From positions 1-6,483 of the forward strand of contig JAAZGX010000028.1 of NCBI GenBank assembly GCA_012511005.1: DNA of 6,483 nucleotides, read 5' to 3'. Source of the stretch: Clostridiales bacterium (GTDB lineage: Bacteria; Bacillota; Clostridia; Oscillospirales; Acutalibacteraceae). The notes under the pieces are model-generated. The model ran no database searches, had not been told where the DNA came from, and saw only the letters and a list, made by a program, of their open reading frames with translations. Both the position numbers and the translations under genes were made by a program. Shown here piece after piece: positions 1 to 6,483 of the stretch (within the stretch, counting starts at the first letter, position 1; each line of letters opens with the position of its first letter).

Positions 1-585
1 GAAAAACAAACAGCTCTCGAATTAGACTTTTTTATGTTAAAAAACGGTGCAGAGGCTCTGTCTTTTGATACAATTGTTGTAAGCGGTAAAAATTCATCGT
101 TACCGCACGGCGTGCCATCCGATAAAAAAGTTAGCAAGGGCGACTTTATTACTATGGATTTTGGCGCCGTTTATAATGGCTATCATAGCGATATGACGCG
201 TACCGTTATTTTAGGAGAGCCTTCAAAAGAACAGATAAAGGTCTATGAAACGGTACTTAAAGCACAAAACGAAGCTTTAGGCGTTCTAAAACACGGTATT
301 TCGGGAGTTGACGCCGATAAAGCGGCGCGGGATATAATAGAGAGCGCCGGTTTCGGCAAATATTTCGGTCACGGCACAGGGCATAGCGTAGGGCTTGAAA
401 TCCATGAAAACCCCTCGCTTTCACCACGGAGTGAGTATACACTTTTTACGGGCAATGTTGTAACGGTTGAGCCGGGAATTTATTTACCCCGAAAATTCGG
501 TGTCAGAATTGAGGATATGGCGGTTATAACGAAAGACGGATATGAAAATTTAACGAATAGCACAAAAGAGTTAATCTGCCTTTAA
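1..585 (+). CDS. M24 family Xaa-Pro peptidase (aminopeptidase P-like), 3' part
   Basis: This is the C-terminal 194 residues of a cytoplasmic metallopeptidase of the pita-bread (M24) fold, which removes N-terminal residues preceding proline or cleaves Xaa-Pro dipeptides. The frame is open to the left edge, so the start lies outside; relatives are about 350-360 residues, so roughly 160 residues, mainly the N-terminal creatinase-like domain, are missing. All five expected metal ligands are visible (numbered from the first codon in the window): Asp53 in MDFG, Asp64 in SDMTRT, His128 in GHGTGHSVG, Glu157 in VEPGIY and Glu171 in RIEDM. His36 in LPHG is the usual conserved substrate-side histidine. 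The methionine at 34 is internal and should not be taken as the start. The sequence does not separate aminopeptidase P from prolidase-type members. It ends with TAA, and a DNA glycosylase gene follows 80 bp later on the same strand. Confidence 0.93.
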   Translation, partial: EKQTALELDFFMLKNGAEALSFDTIVVSGKNSSLPHGVPSDKKVSKGDFITMDFGAVYNGYHSDMTRTVILGEPSKEQIKVYETVLKAQNEALGVLKHGISGVDADKAARDIIESAGFGKYFGHGTGHSVGLEIHENPSLSPRSEYTLFTGNVVTVEPGIYLPRKFGVRIEDMAVITKDGYENLTNSTKELICL

Positions 586-654
586 GCCATCCGAACCCAT
601 TTTAAGTTCAAGCTGCGTGCTTTAATACTGTGTTTTGCTCAATCGCAACGCCAA

Positions 655-660
655 AGGAGG
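655..660 (+). promoter_or_regulatory. Ribosome binding site that fixes the UDG start
   Basis: A perfect AGGAGG lies 5 nt before the ATG at 666. It falls inside a 12-codon in-frame extension that begins with GTG at 630, so the ATG at 666 is the real start and the GTG is not. Confidence 0.85.
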
Positions 661-665
661 CTATT

Positions 666-1223
666 ATGATTACTGACTTTGAAAAACTAAAAAATGAATG
701 TGAAAAATGCCGTAACTGTGAGCTTTTTAAAACGCGGACAAATGTTGTTTTCGGCAAAGGCAACCCTAACGCAAAAGTTATGTTTATAGGTGAAGGACCG
801 GGCGAAAACGAGGATTTAAAAGGTGAGCCTTTCATAGGCAGGGGCGGTGTTTTACTCGATAAATATTTAAGCTCTATCGACCTTGACAGAAATAAAAATA
901 TCTACATAGCAAACATAGTAAAGTGCCGGCCTCCAAAAAACCGTGACCCCTTACCGGCAGAACAAGAGGAATGTATAAAATGGCTCCGTGAACAGGTAAA
1001 AATAATAAAACCCAAAATTATTGTATGCCTTGGCAGGGTTGCCGCACAACGACTAATTTCTCCTGATTTTAAGGTGACTGTGGAGCATGGAAAGTTTTTT
1101 GAAAAGGGCGGAATTCTTTTTATGGGCACATTCCACCCCGCCGCGCTTTTAAGAAATCCTAATAATAAACCGGCGGCACTTGAAGACTTTCTTTCACTTA
1201 GAGATAAACTGAATACATTATAG
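666..1223 (+). CDS. Family 4 uracil-DNA glycosylase (4Fe-4S)
   Basis: A 185-residue DNA repair enzyme that cuts uracil from DNA, starting base excision repair after cytosine deamination or dUMP incorporation. The family 4 (UDGa-type) signature is complete. Cys15 and Cys18 near the N-terminus and Cys87 and Cys103 (in NIVKCRPP and after a 16-residue step) have the spacing of the four 4Fe-4S ligands. The first active-site motif GEGPGENED is at 42-50, followed by the PFIGRGG segment at 55-61, and the second motif HPAALLRNP is at 157-165. An extra cysteine, Cys12, precedes the cluster ligands and may be unrelated to cluster binding. Length is close to that of Thermus UDGa (about 200 residues). The start is set by AGGAGG at 655-660. 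It may be cotranscribed with the upstream peptidase, since the 80 bp gap shows no terminator and no clear promoter. Many annotations of this family carry a misleading 'phage SPO1 DNA polymerase-related' label. Confidence 0.95.
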   Translation: MITDFEKLKNECEKCRNCELFKTRTNVVFGKGNPNAKVMFIGEGPGENEDLKGEPFIGRGGVLLDKYLSSIDLDRNKNIYIANIVKCRPPKNRDPLPAEQEECIKWLREQVKIIKPKIIVCLGRVAAQRLISPDFKVTVEHGKFFEKGGILFMGTFHPAALLRNPNNKPAALEDFLSLRDKLNTL

Positions 1224-1231
1224 ATTTATAT

Positions 1232-1277
1232 AAAAAAGGTAAGGCGACAGCTCTTTTCTGCTGCCGCCTTATTTTTA
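1232..1277. terminator. Bidirectional Rho-independent terminator
   Basis: The arms 1241-1251 (AAGGCGACAGC) and 1260-1270 (GCTGCCGCCTT) pair over 11 positions with a single A/C mismatch around an 8-nt loop. On the plus strand TTTTT follows at 1272-1276. On the minus strand the A run at 1232-1237 becomes TTTTTT just past the hairpin. The hairpin sits between the ends of two converging genes (UDG stop at 1223, fucI stop at 1284), so it can end both transcripts. Confidence 0.85.
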
Positions 1278-1283
1278 TATCTT

Positions 1284-3116
1284 TTAGCGGTATAACGCTC
1301 CGTAAGCATCACATGCTCTAAAATCTGCGCTTTCAAGCTCTTTCGTGCCGAATGCTCCCCATGAATGAGGACGATAAATTTTACTGTCACACACATTATG
1401 AAGTGCAACGGGTATACGCAGCATACTTGCAAGTGTTATAATATCTGCTCCTATATGCCCATAAGCAATCGCGCCGTGATTTGCTCCCCAATTTGCCATT
1501 ACGGAATAAACATCCTTGAATACTCCGCTGCCCGTAAGATTTGGTACGAACCAAGTCGTAGGCCATGTCGGGTCCGTTCTCATATCAAGAGTTTTATGAA
1601 CATCGTCCGGCAAGGTCACTGTATAACCCTCCGCTATTTGGATAAACGGACCTAAACCGTCTGCAATATTAATTCTTATCATCGTAACGGGCATTTCCGC
1701 CTGTGTTTTGAAATGTGACGAATAGCCGCCGCCTCTGAAATAACCTTTATCGCTTGGGCACCAATCCGTAGCAGAAAGCATAGCGTCTATATCCTCTTTC
1801 GTTACATCCCACCACTTTTTCATAAGAGAGTTTCCGTCTTTATCCTTACTTACGCCCGTAGCGTCAAGCGCCGTGGCGCCTGAGTTTATAAGGTGGATAA
1901 AGCCGTCTTTCGCCTTACCCTCTAAAGTGTAACCCGTAACTCTCTTTACAGCGTCAGGGCTCCAGAATGTTCTGACATCAGAAAACATTACTGCGGCATT
2001 CGTCAATAATTTTGCTAAAAGCATAGACGCTCCGTTAAGCCCGTCATTTTCCGTAGCGAAAATTTGAGGCTCCCTTTTCCCTGTCCAGTCAAAGCTTGTG
2101 TTAAGAATTGCCTCTGTAAAGTCGCAGTTTGGCATAAAGTCGGTCCACTGCCTTTGTCCCTGAAAGCCGCCCATAATAGCGTTTTTGCCGAGCGCCTCCT
2201 CATGCCAGCCCGTAAACAACGCGCCCGGCTTTTTAGCCTCGTCGCCGGTGGGGATAATATTTTTAAGCTTAGGATTACCAAGCATAATATCACGGCAAAT
2301 AAGTGTCATTTTAACGACATATTCCCACTCATAGTCCTTGCGCTCTCTTGATGATTGAACATAGTCTACACCGTCTTTTTTAGATGGCGGGTTTTTATCA
2401 AATCCTTCCTTGCAATTTTCTTTAACCCATTTAAGTGCAACTTCGTATTCCTCATGGTCATATATTCCAAGCTCTACCCTGCGATTTACTTCACTCATAT
2501 CAACCCATTCAGAGCGAATGCCAAGATATTTTTGAAAGAATGACGCGTCGCAGTACGAGCCCATAATACCCATTGAAACATTGCCTATGCTTACATATGT
2601 TTTCCCTCTCATTTGCCCGACGCTAAAAGCCGCGCGCGCAAAACGGAGAATTTTTTCCGCTACATCTTCGGGAATGCTATTGTCAGTAACATCTTGAACA
2701 TCACGCCCATAAATCGAAAAGGCGGGCAATCCCTTTTGTGCGTGTGCTGCCAAAACAGCGGCAAGATAAACGGCGCCGGGGCGCTCTGTCCCATTAAAAC
2801 CCCATACGGCTTTAATTGTCTGAGGATCCATATCCATCGTTTCGCTGCCGTAGCACCAGCAAGGCGTTACAGAAAGCGTTGCACATACATTTTGTGTGCT
2901 GAAAAACTCCGCACATTTTGCCGCCTCTGCCCCTCCGCCTATGGAGCAAGGGGAAATGACGACTTTCGCCGGCGTACCGTCAGCATAAAAACAGTTTGAC
3001 TCTATAAGCTCTTTAGCGGCATTTGCCATAGCGGCACTTTTAGCCTCAAGACTTTCTCTCACACCGCCCCAACGACCGTCAATAATAGGTCTTATGCCTA
3101 TTTTCGGATAACTCAT
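1284..3116 (-). CDS. fucI: L-fucose isomerase
   Basis: A 610-residue cytoplasmic, Mn-dependent ketol isomerase that turns L-fucose into L-fuculose; the family also acts on D-arabinose. Strongly conserved blocks run the whole length: PKIGIRPIIDGR (4-15), VTPCWCYGSET (83-93), WGFNGTERPGAVYLAA (105-120), GFQGQRQWTD (317-326), ATENDGLNG (354-362) and YRPHSWGAFG (581-590). The three active-site metal ligands known in E. coli FucI (Glu337, Asp361, His528) appear here as Glu356, Asp380 and His547, all with the same +19 offset, so the core is intact. The extra length comes mainly from insertions at about residues 240-260 and 285-305. ATG is preceded by AAGGAG (3125-3130) at 8 nt. It is the last gene of the minus-strand run, 52 bp after the propeller-like gene, and ends at the shared terminator. 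No fuculokinase or aldolase follows. Confidence 0.97.
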   Translation of the reverse strand: MSYPKIGIRPIIDGRWGGVRESLEAKSAAMANAAKELIESNCFYADGTPAKVVISPCSIGGGAEAAKCAEFFSTQNVCATLSVTPCWCYGSETMDMDPQTIKAVWGFNGTERPGAVYLAAVLAAHAQKGLPAFSIYGRDVQDVTDNSIPEDVAEKILRFARAAFSVGQMRGKTYVSIGNVSMGIMGSYCDASFFQKYLGIRSEWVDMSEVNRRVELGIYDHEEYEVALKWVKENCKEGFDKNPPSKKDGVDYVQSSRERKDYEWEYVVKMTLICRDIMLGNPKLKNIIPTGDEAKKPGALFTGWHEEALGKNAIMGGFQGQRQWTDFMPNCDFTEAILNTSFDWTGKREPQIFATENDGLNGASMLLAKLLTNAAVMFSDVRTFWSPDAVKRVTGYTLEGKAKDGFIHLINSGATALDATGVSKDKDGNSLMKKWWDVTKEDIDAMLSATDWCPSDKGYFRGGGYSSHFKTQAEMPVTMIRINIADGLGPFIQIAEGYTVTLPDDVHKTLDMRTDPTWPTTWFVPNLTGSGVFKDVYSVMANWGANHGAIAYGHIGADIITLASMLRIPVALHNVCDSKIYRPHSWGAFGTKELESADFRACDAYGALYR

Positions 3117-3168
3117 TAAAACAACTCCTTAAACCCTAATATTATTAAAAATCATAACATAAACACAC

Positions 3169-4029
3169 TTAATAAACGGCGTATTTTCTTATATTCACAT
3201 TAATCGGCACACCGTTTATGCGGCCTATATCCATTGTTATTATATATATTTTTCCGTCCTCTAAAAGAATAGTCATCCCCTCTGCCTCTGCATCATCACC
3301 AAGATTTCGTTTGAATACCTCTTTTACAACCCCGGTGTCAAGGTCAACAGAAAGCACAGGTTGGTCGCCGTCTGTATCAGTGGAGCAGTAAAGCTTGCCG
3401 CCATATACCTCACAGCCCTGTACGCGGTGAATTTCCGCTGTGTTTGAATGTTTATCTATAAGAGGAATTTCTTTTACAAGCTCCATAGTATCAAGGTCAA
3501 ATACATTTAGCTGCACGGCATGATTCCATTCTGCCGTATAAAGCACGCCTTTTTCTGCGTCCACTGCGCACCACGGCACGCCGTCAACATGAAGCTCTTG
3601 CGGCAGCAGATATTTTTCCCCCGTATATTTTAATGTTTCGGCATCGTAAACCACGATATAAGGATTAAGATAGTCGCTCCCATCTTCAACGGCGGCATAA
3701 ATCTTGCCGTCATAAAAACTGCACCCGCCAATGTGATTTAATCCTTTAATCAAAAGGTCTGTAGGTATTGCTATTAGGTTTTTTAATATAACATCTCCGC
3801 TTAAAGTCGTTTTCGTTAAAAAATAATTAGAACTGAAATAATAGTATTCACCGTCAGTCGTCATCCCTTGCGCACGGGTAAGAGCCTCTGTCATAACGAA
3901 TGTCTGCGTTTCAACAAGCTTTGCTCCCGTAGGCTCTGTTACCGGTAAAAAGCTCGAAATAATAAGCATTATGGCACAGATAAATGACCATATTGCCTTT
4001 GGTACGCTTAGAGCGCTTCCATTTAACAT
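3169..4029 (-). CDS. Membrane-anchored or exported beta-propeller-like protein, unknown role
   Basis: I do not recognise a named family for this 286-residue protein. A hydrophobic segment at about 13-30 (WSFICAIMLIISSFLPV core, no basic-rich start) looks like a signal anchor or signal peptide; no convincing lipobox is present, since Cys18 lies mid-helix. The remainder is about five repeats of 46-52 residues, each with a small/hydrophobic strand followed by a [D/G]G-K-[I/L]-Y type strand: near 52-68, 99-116, 151-168, 202-219 and 248-267. Phrases such as VVYDAETL, VFDLDTMEL and SVDLDTGVV are typical of YncE-like or quinoprotein-like beta-propeller blades; the EAEGMT wording also recalls SdiA-regulated/phytase-like propellers. 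The ATG is preceded by GAGGAG (4035-4040) at 5 nt. It lies 49 bp after fucU and 52 bp before fucI on the same strand, so it is probably cotranscribed with them. A link to fucose or glycan sensing at the cell surface is only suggested by location. Confidence 0.85.
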   Translation of the reverse strand: MLNGSALSVPKAIWSFICAIMLIISSFLPVTEPTGAKLVETQTFVMTEALTRAQGMTTDGEYYYFSSNYFLTKTTLSGDVILKNLIAIPTDLLIKGLNHIGGCSFYDGKIYAAVEDGSDYLNPYIVVYDAETLKYTGEKYLLPQELHVDGVPWCAVDAEKGVLYTAEWNHAVQLNVFDLDTMELVKEIPLIDKHSNTAEIHRVQGCEVYGGKLYCSTDTDGDQPVLSVDLDTGVVKEVFKRNLGDDAEAEGMTILLEDGKIYIITMDIGRINGVPINVNIRKYAVY

Positions 4030-4078
4030 AAAAACTCCTCAATTCTGTTCATTAGAAAATATATTTTTATAAACGCTT

Positions 4079-4510
4079 TTACACATTAGAAATAACGCCT
4101 TTTTTTAAGATAATGTTTGCATAAAGCGCCTTTTCGCTCGTAGCTATAACAGCATATGCGTTTTTAGCTCTTTCGTAAAACAAAAACCGCTCAATTTGTG
4201 AAATCTGTGCTGTGGGACACGCCTTTTTAACTATTTTCTCATATTCCTCCCAGATAACGGGTTTTGCTGTACCATTTGATGCTGCTTCCATTAGAATAAC
4301 GGGGCTTTCCACATATGTATCAAGCGGAAAAAGCTGCAGAACAGCATTAAGAACGGGTAAAACACCGTGTCCGTCACATCGGACAAGCCTTTTGCCGCAT
4401 GAGGCGGCAGGAAAATTACCGTCCCCTATTACAATCTCATCACCGTGACCCATTTCATGAAGTATTTTCAAAAGCTCTGGTGAAATAATATCCGGTATTC
4501 CGATTAGCAT
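4079..4510 (-). CDS. fucU: L-fucose mutarotase (RbsD/FucU family)
   Basis: A 143-residue cytoplasmic enzyme that interconverts alpha- and beta-L-fucose, supplying the anomer used by fucose isomerase. The FucU signature is clear: ISPELLKILHEMGHGDEI at 9-26 with catalytic His22, Asp30 in the GDGNFPA segment, and the C-terminal block ERFLFYERAK (107-116) with Arg108, followed by Tyr130 and Asn132 before the closing LKKGV. Length matches E. coli FucU (140 residues). These features favour FucU over the ribose pyranase RbsD, and the nearby fucI supports this. ATG is preceded by AAAGGAG (4518-4524) at 7 nt. It starts 30 bp after the helicase-loader stop, with no terminator in between, so read-through from the replication genes is possible; a weak -10-like TATAAT lies just at the end of that gene. 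Confidence 0.94.
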   Translation of the reverse strand: MLIGIPDIISPELLKILHEMGHGDEIVIGDGNFPAASCGKRLVRCDGHGVLPVLNAVLQLFPLDTYVESPVILMEAASNGTAKPVIWEEYEKIVKKACPTAQISQIERFLFYERAKNAYAVIATSEKALYANIILKKGVISNV

Positions 4511-4539
4511 ACATTTTCTCCTTTACACAGAAGCTAATT

Positions 4540-4545
4540 ATTATA
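4540..4545 (-). promoter_or_regulatory. Candidate -10 element for fucU
   Basis: The minus strand reads TATAAT here, overlapping the helicase-loader stop codon and 29 nt before the fucU ATG. No good -35 lies at 16-18 nt; the best match, TAGACA (4566-4571), is 20 nt away. It could give the fucose genes their own promoter, but AT-rich sequence makes chance matches common. Confidence 0.25.
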
Positions 4546-5524
4546 ATCCTTTATTTTCCTTTAACTGTCTAACATCTGAACCTTTAAATGTAACGAGGTC
4601 ATAAGAGCCTATTCTTGAGGCAAGGCGCTCGCCGTATCTCTCGTCAAGCTCCTCAACTGAAAGATTTGAATTAATAATTACGGGACTTCCCGAAAGCAAC
4701 CTTTCATTAATAATGCTATAAAGTGCCGTTTCGGAAAACGAAGTTTTAAACTCCGTTCCCAAGTCATCAATAATAAGCAAATCACAATCAAGATAAAAAT
4801 CCTCGCTCGTTTCATCGCTATATCTTGAAAAATGCTCTCTTTCAAGGCGGCGCAGCATATTCGGGGCGGAAACATAAATCACATTAAACCCTTTTTTTGT
4901 AACAACATTAGCAATAGCAAGAGACAAATGTGTTTTCCCAAGCCCTGTTCTGCCGCAGAAATGCATATTATTTGAGTCAAGAGAAAATGTTTCGGCATAT
5001 TTCGTACAGTAGCTAAGCACGGTTTTCATCCAGTCGCGCGTACTCACACCCGTATCGGGATTTTTTTCGATAGGATAAAAGTTAAGGTCAAAATTATCAA
5101 ATGTGCATTTTGCCAAAGGCGCCGTCTTTGAAAGCTCCTCGTACGCATATTTCCTCAATAAATCTATATGGCATATGCAGTATCTCCCCTCAGTATATCC
5201 TTTATCGTCGCATAGCGGACACTCGTACTGCGGTTCAAGATAATCTGCCGGAAAGTCTGAAATCCTAAGAAGCTCCTCACGGTCCTTTTGAGCCTGAAGG
5301 TTTTGCCTTTGCAAAATGCTAAGAGCTTGCTCTACATTCTCCCTTTTGCCAAGTAATGCCGTAGCGTCCGTAACCGCAGACTTCATCTGCTCCTCTATTA
5401 CCGTAAGCTCCGGACATCTTTCTATAACTTCTTCTCTATGTAAAGATGCAAGAGCTTTCGCATTCTCACGGCGGTTCTCTAACTCCTTTTCAGCTTTTCT
5501 ATAAATTTCTTGATTGTATCTCAT
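4541..5524 (-). CDS. dnaI: Replicative helicase loader, DnaI/DnaC-like AAA+ ATPase
   Basis: A 327-residue AAA+ ATPase that should load the replicative DNA helicase onto single-stranded DNA during primosome assembly. The N-terminal region (1-90) is charged and helical, probably coiled coil. A zinc-binding patch follows, with Cys102, Cys105, Cys116 and Cys118 (CPLC and YCICH; His119 is an alternative ligand), as in DnaI-type loaders. The ATPase domain has Walker A GRTGLGKTH (191-199), Walker B LLIIDD (249-254), a sensor-like NSN (285-287) and a candidate arginine finger in GERLASR (Arg300 or Arg304). The preceding gene's stop TGA shares one base with the ATG at 5524 (TGATG), giving translational coupling; a GTG codon at 5527 directly before it is a possible start one residue longer. 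The site upstream, GGAAGG at 5534-5539, is only moderate. Often annotated as DnaC or 'ATP-binding protein'; a phage or IS21 IstB-type origin is less likely, because the neighbour is a DnaD-family protein. Confidence 0.93.
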   Translation of the reverse strand: MRYNQEIYRKAEKELENRRENAKALASLHREEVIERCPELTVIEEQMKSAVTDATALLGKRENVEQALSILQRQNLQAQKDREELLRISDFPADYLEPQYECPLCDDKGYTEGRYCICHIDLLRKYAYEELSKTAPLAKCTFDNFDLNFYPIEKNPDTGVSTRDWMKTVLSYCTKYAETFSLDSNNMHFCGRTGLGKTHLSLAIANVVTKKGFNVIYVSAPNMLRRLEREHFSRYSDETSEDFYLDCDLLIIDDLGTEFKTSFSETALYSIINERLLSGSPVIINSNLSVEELDERYGERLASRIGSYDLVTFKGSDVRQLKENKGL

Positions 5525-6483
5525 CACAACCCGCCTTCCGTTTTTTCTATCAAGTCATAAATAACAGAGCGACCCATTTTGACTTTGTCATACGAGCGTT
5601 CTTTATTTCCCTTGTTAAACTTCCCGTTAGAACATGTTTTTGCGGCAATCGTTTCTTTGTCACGATAACCTTTACTATGCCACTGTCTCAAAGTTTTATT
5701 AGCATATGAAAACGAGTTGTTTGCCCCGTCTGACTTAGCTTTCTCGAACACAAAAGTAATAATACCCGCATCAAAACCAAGCGTTTCAATCCATGCCCTT
5801 AAATACTTAATTTGTGAGCTGTTAGGCTCTTTTCTGCCAAAATCAAATTTATGTGAAAGCGCAGAAAAGATAGAAATTACTTCATTATGTAATCCGATTT
5901 CCCTTTCAGCATCACCAAGAGTTTTTACACCGTTCTTCTTCCATTCCTCCGCAAGCCTTTTTATGCCTAACGCAGAAGTGTTGCCAAGTAACTTTGCGTG
6001 CTGTACTAACATTAATATAATATCGGCGGAAAAACCGAAATAATCGTAAATCATAAGTAAAATTGCCTGTGTATTATATCCAAATGTATTAGACAATACA
6101 TTTTGTGCCTCACTAAAAATAAAGCTTATCTCCTCAGACTCTGAAAGCCTTTTTGCCACTTCCCCATGAGTTGGCGGCTTTACCGGAATAGACGGCACGG
6201 GTCTTTCTATTTTCTTTTCCTTTATAACTTCTGTTTCTTGTATTTTCTCTGTCTTTTGAGATTGCCCAGTTTCTCCTAAAATGAGTACATTTGCTTTTTG
6301 CCAATATAAAAGTGCGTCCTCTACGGCTGCCGTTGTAAGACCCGTTGCTTTTTCTATTGTTTTTATACAATGTTTTGAGTTATCTTTTAATATAAAAAGC
6401 AATACCTTGAGCGCCGCGCCGGAAGCAAGCTTTAGGTGTTCATCTAATATAGAGTCGGGAATAGCTATGCAACTTCCCCAACA
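5524..6483 (-). CDS. DnaD/DnaB-like replication initiation protein, 5' end missing
   Basis: The frame is open from the stop at 5524 to the right edge (319 residues visible), so the true start lies outside; the TTG at 6402 is internal, because the 27 residues before it (IPDSILDEHLKLASG...) continue the DnaD N-terminal domain. Visible order: the end of a winged-helix DDBH1-type domain (about 1-68, with LKVLLFIL and the helix-turn-helix-like EKATGLTTAAVEDALLYW); a charged, proline-bearing linker (about 70-107); a first DDBH2 domain (about 111-195); a second DDBH2 domain (about 205-277), carrying YANKTLRQW, a version of the YxxxIxxxW DNA-binding motif; and a basic tail. One DDBH1 plus two DDBH2 domains resembles B. 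subtilis DnaB more than its shorter DnaD. Such proteins remodel origin DNA and recruit the helicase loader, which here is encoded by the overlapping next gene. A chromosomal primosome role is more likely than a phage one, but the missing upstream context limits this. Confidence 0.9.
   Translation of the reverse strand, partial: CWGSCIAIPDSILDEHLKLASGAALKVLLFILKDNSKHCIKTIEKATGLTTAAVEDALLYWQKANVLILGETGQSQKTEKIQETEVIKEKKIERPVPSIPVKPPTHGEVAKRLSESEEISFIFSEAQNVLSNTFGYNTQAILLMIYDYFGFSADIILMLVQHAKLLGNTSALGIKRLAEEWKKNGVKTLGDAEREIGLHNEVISIFSALSHKFDFGRKEPNSSQIKYLRAWIETLGFDAGIITFVFEKAKSDGANNSFSYANKTLRQWHSKGYRDKETIAAKTCSNGKFNKGNKERSYDKVKMGRSVIYDLIEKTEGGL

Noticed and set aside
630..665. 12-codon N-terminal extension of the UDG starting at GTG 630
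   Set aside because: The extension contains the AGGAGG that serves the ATG at 666, and the protein from 666 already matches the family's N-terminus.
586..665. Possible promoter or terminator between the peptidase and UDG genes
   Set aside because: No hairpin with a T run and no -35/-10 pair at proper spacing could be found; apart from the ribosome binding site I see nothing supportable.
2613..2999. 128-codon plus-strand open frame inside fucI
   Set aside because: It is antisense to a highly conserved fucI region, has a cysteine/arginine-rich composition with no recognisable motif, and is a shadow of fucI codon usage. The same applies to 2015-2293, 2064-2351, 2355-2543 and 1365-1655.
3135..3165. 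AT-rich near-palindrome and TATGAT as a promoter before fucI
   Set aside because: There is no -35 match at normal spacing and the region is uniformly AT-rich, so it does not stand out from chance.
5717..6043. 108-codon plus-strand open frame antisense to the DnaD-like gene
   Set aside because: No ribosome binding site or domain is visible and the opposite strand has a clear domain-bearing gene; 5446-5709 is rejected on the same grounds.
6400..6402. TTG at 6402 as start of the DnaD-like protein
   Set aside because: The frame continues without a stop to the right edge, and the upstream residues fit the DnaD N-terminal domain, so the gene is truncated by the window.

Overview
The window looks like chromosomal DNA from a low-to-moderate GC Firmicute, most likely a gut-type Clostridia (Oscillospiraceae or Lachnospiraceae-like). 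This rests on a DnaD-family primosome protein beside a DnaI/DnaC-type helicase loader (a Firmicutes pairing), strong AGGAGG-type ribosome binding sites, tight gene packing and AT-rich third positions. The species cannot be read from the sequence.

Layout: the window has two converging gene groups. On the plus strand (1-1223) lie the 3' part of an M24 family Xaa-Pro peptidase and a complete family 4 (iron-sulfur) uracil-DNA glycosylase. A hairpin at about 1232-1277, with T runs on both sides, separates them from the minus-strand group and can serve as terminator for both. Read 5'->3', the minus-strand group is: a DnaD/DnaB-like replication initiation protein (5' end beyond the right edge), a helicase loader whose start overlaps the preceding stop codon (TGATG), fucU (L-fucose mutarotase) 30 bp later, a membrane-anchored or exported beta-propeller-like protein of unknown role, and fucI (L-fucose isomerase).

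How the genes work together: the DnaD-like protein and the loader should act together to deliver the replicative helicase at origins or restarted forks. FucU and FucI carry out the first two cytoplasmic steps of L-fucose use (anomer interconversion, then isomerisation to L-fuculose). No fuculokinase, fuculose-phosphate aldolase, permease or regulator is present, and the run ends in a terminator right after fucI, so the rest of the pathway must be encoded elsewhere. The least explained gene is the 286-residue propeller-like protein between fucU and fucI.

No rRNA, tRNA, CRISPR array, insertion sequence, riboswitch or origin was seen. The largest gap between genes is 80 bp (586-665). I see no convincing evidence of a new multi-gene system; the propeller protein is the best lead.
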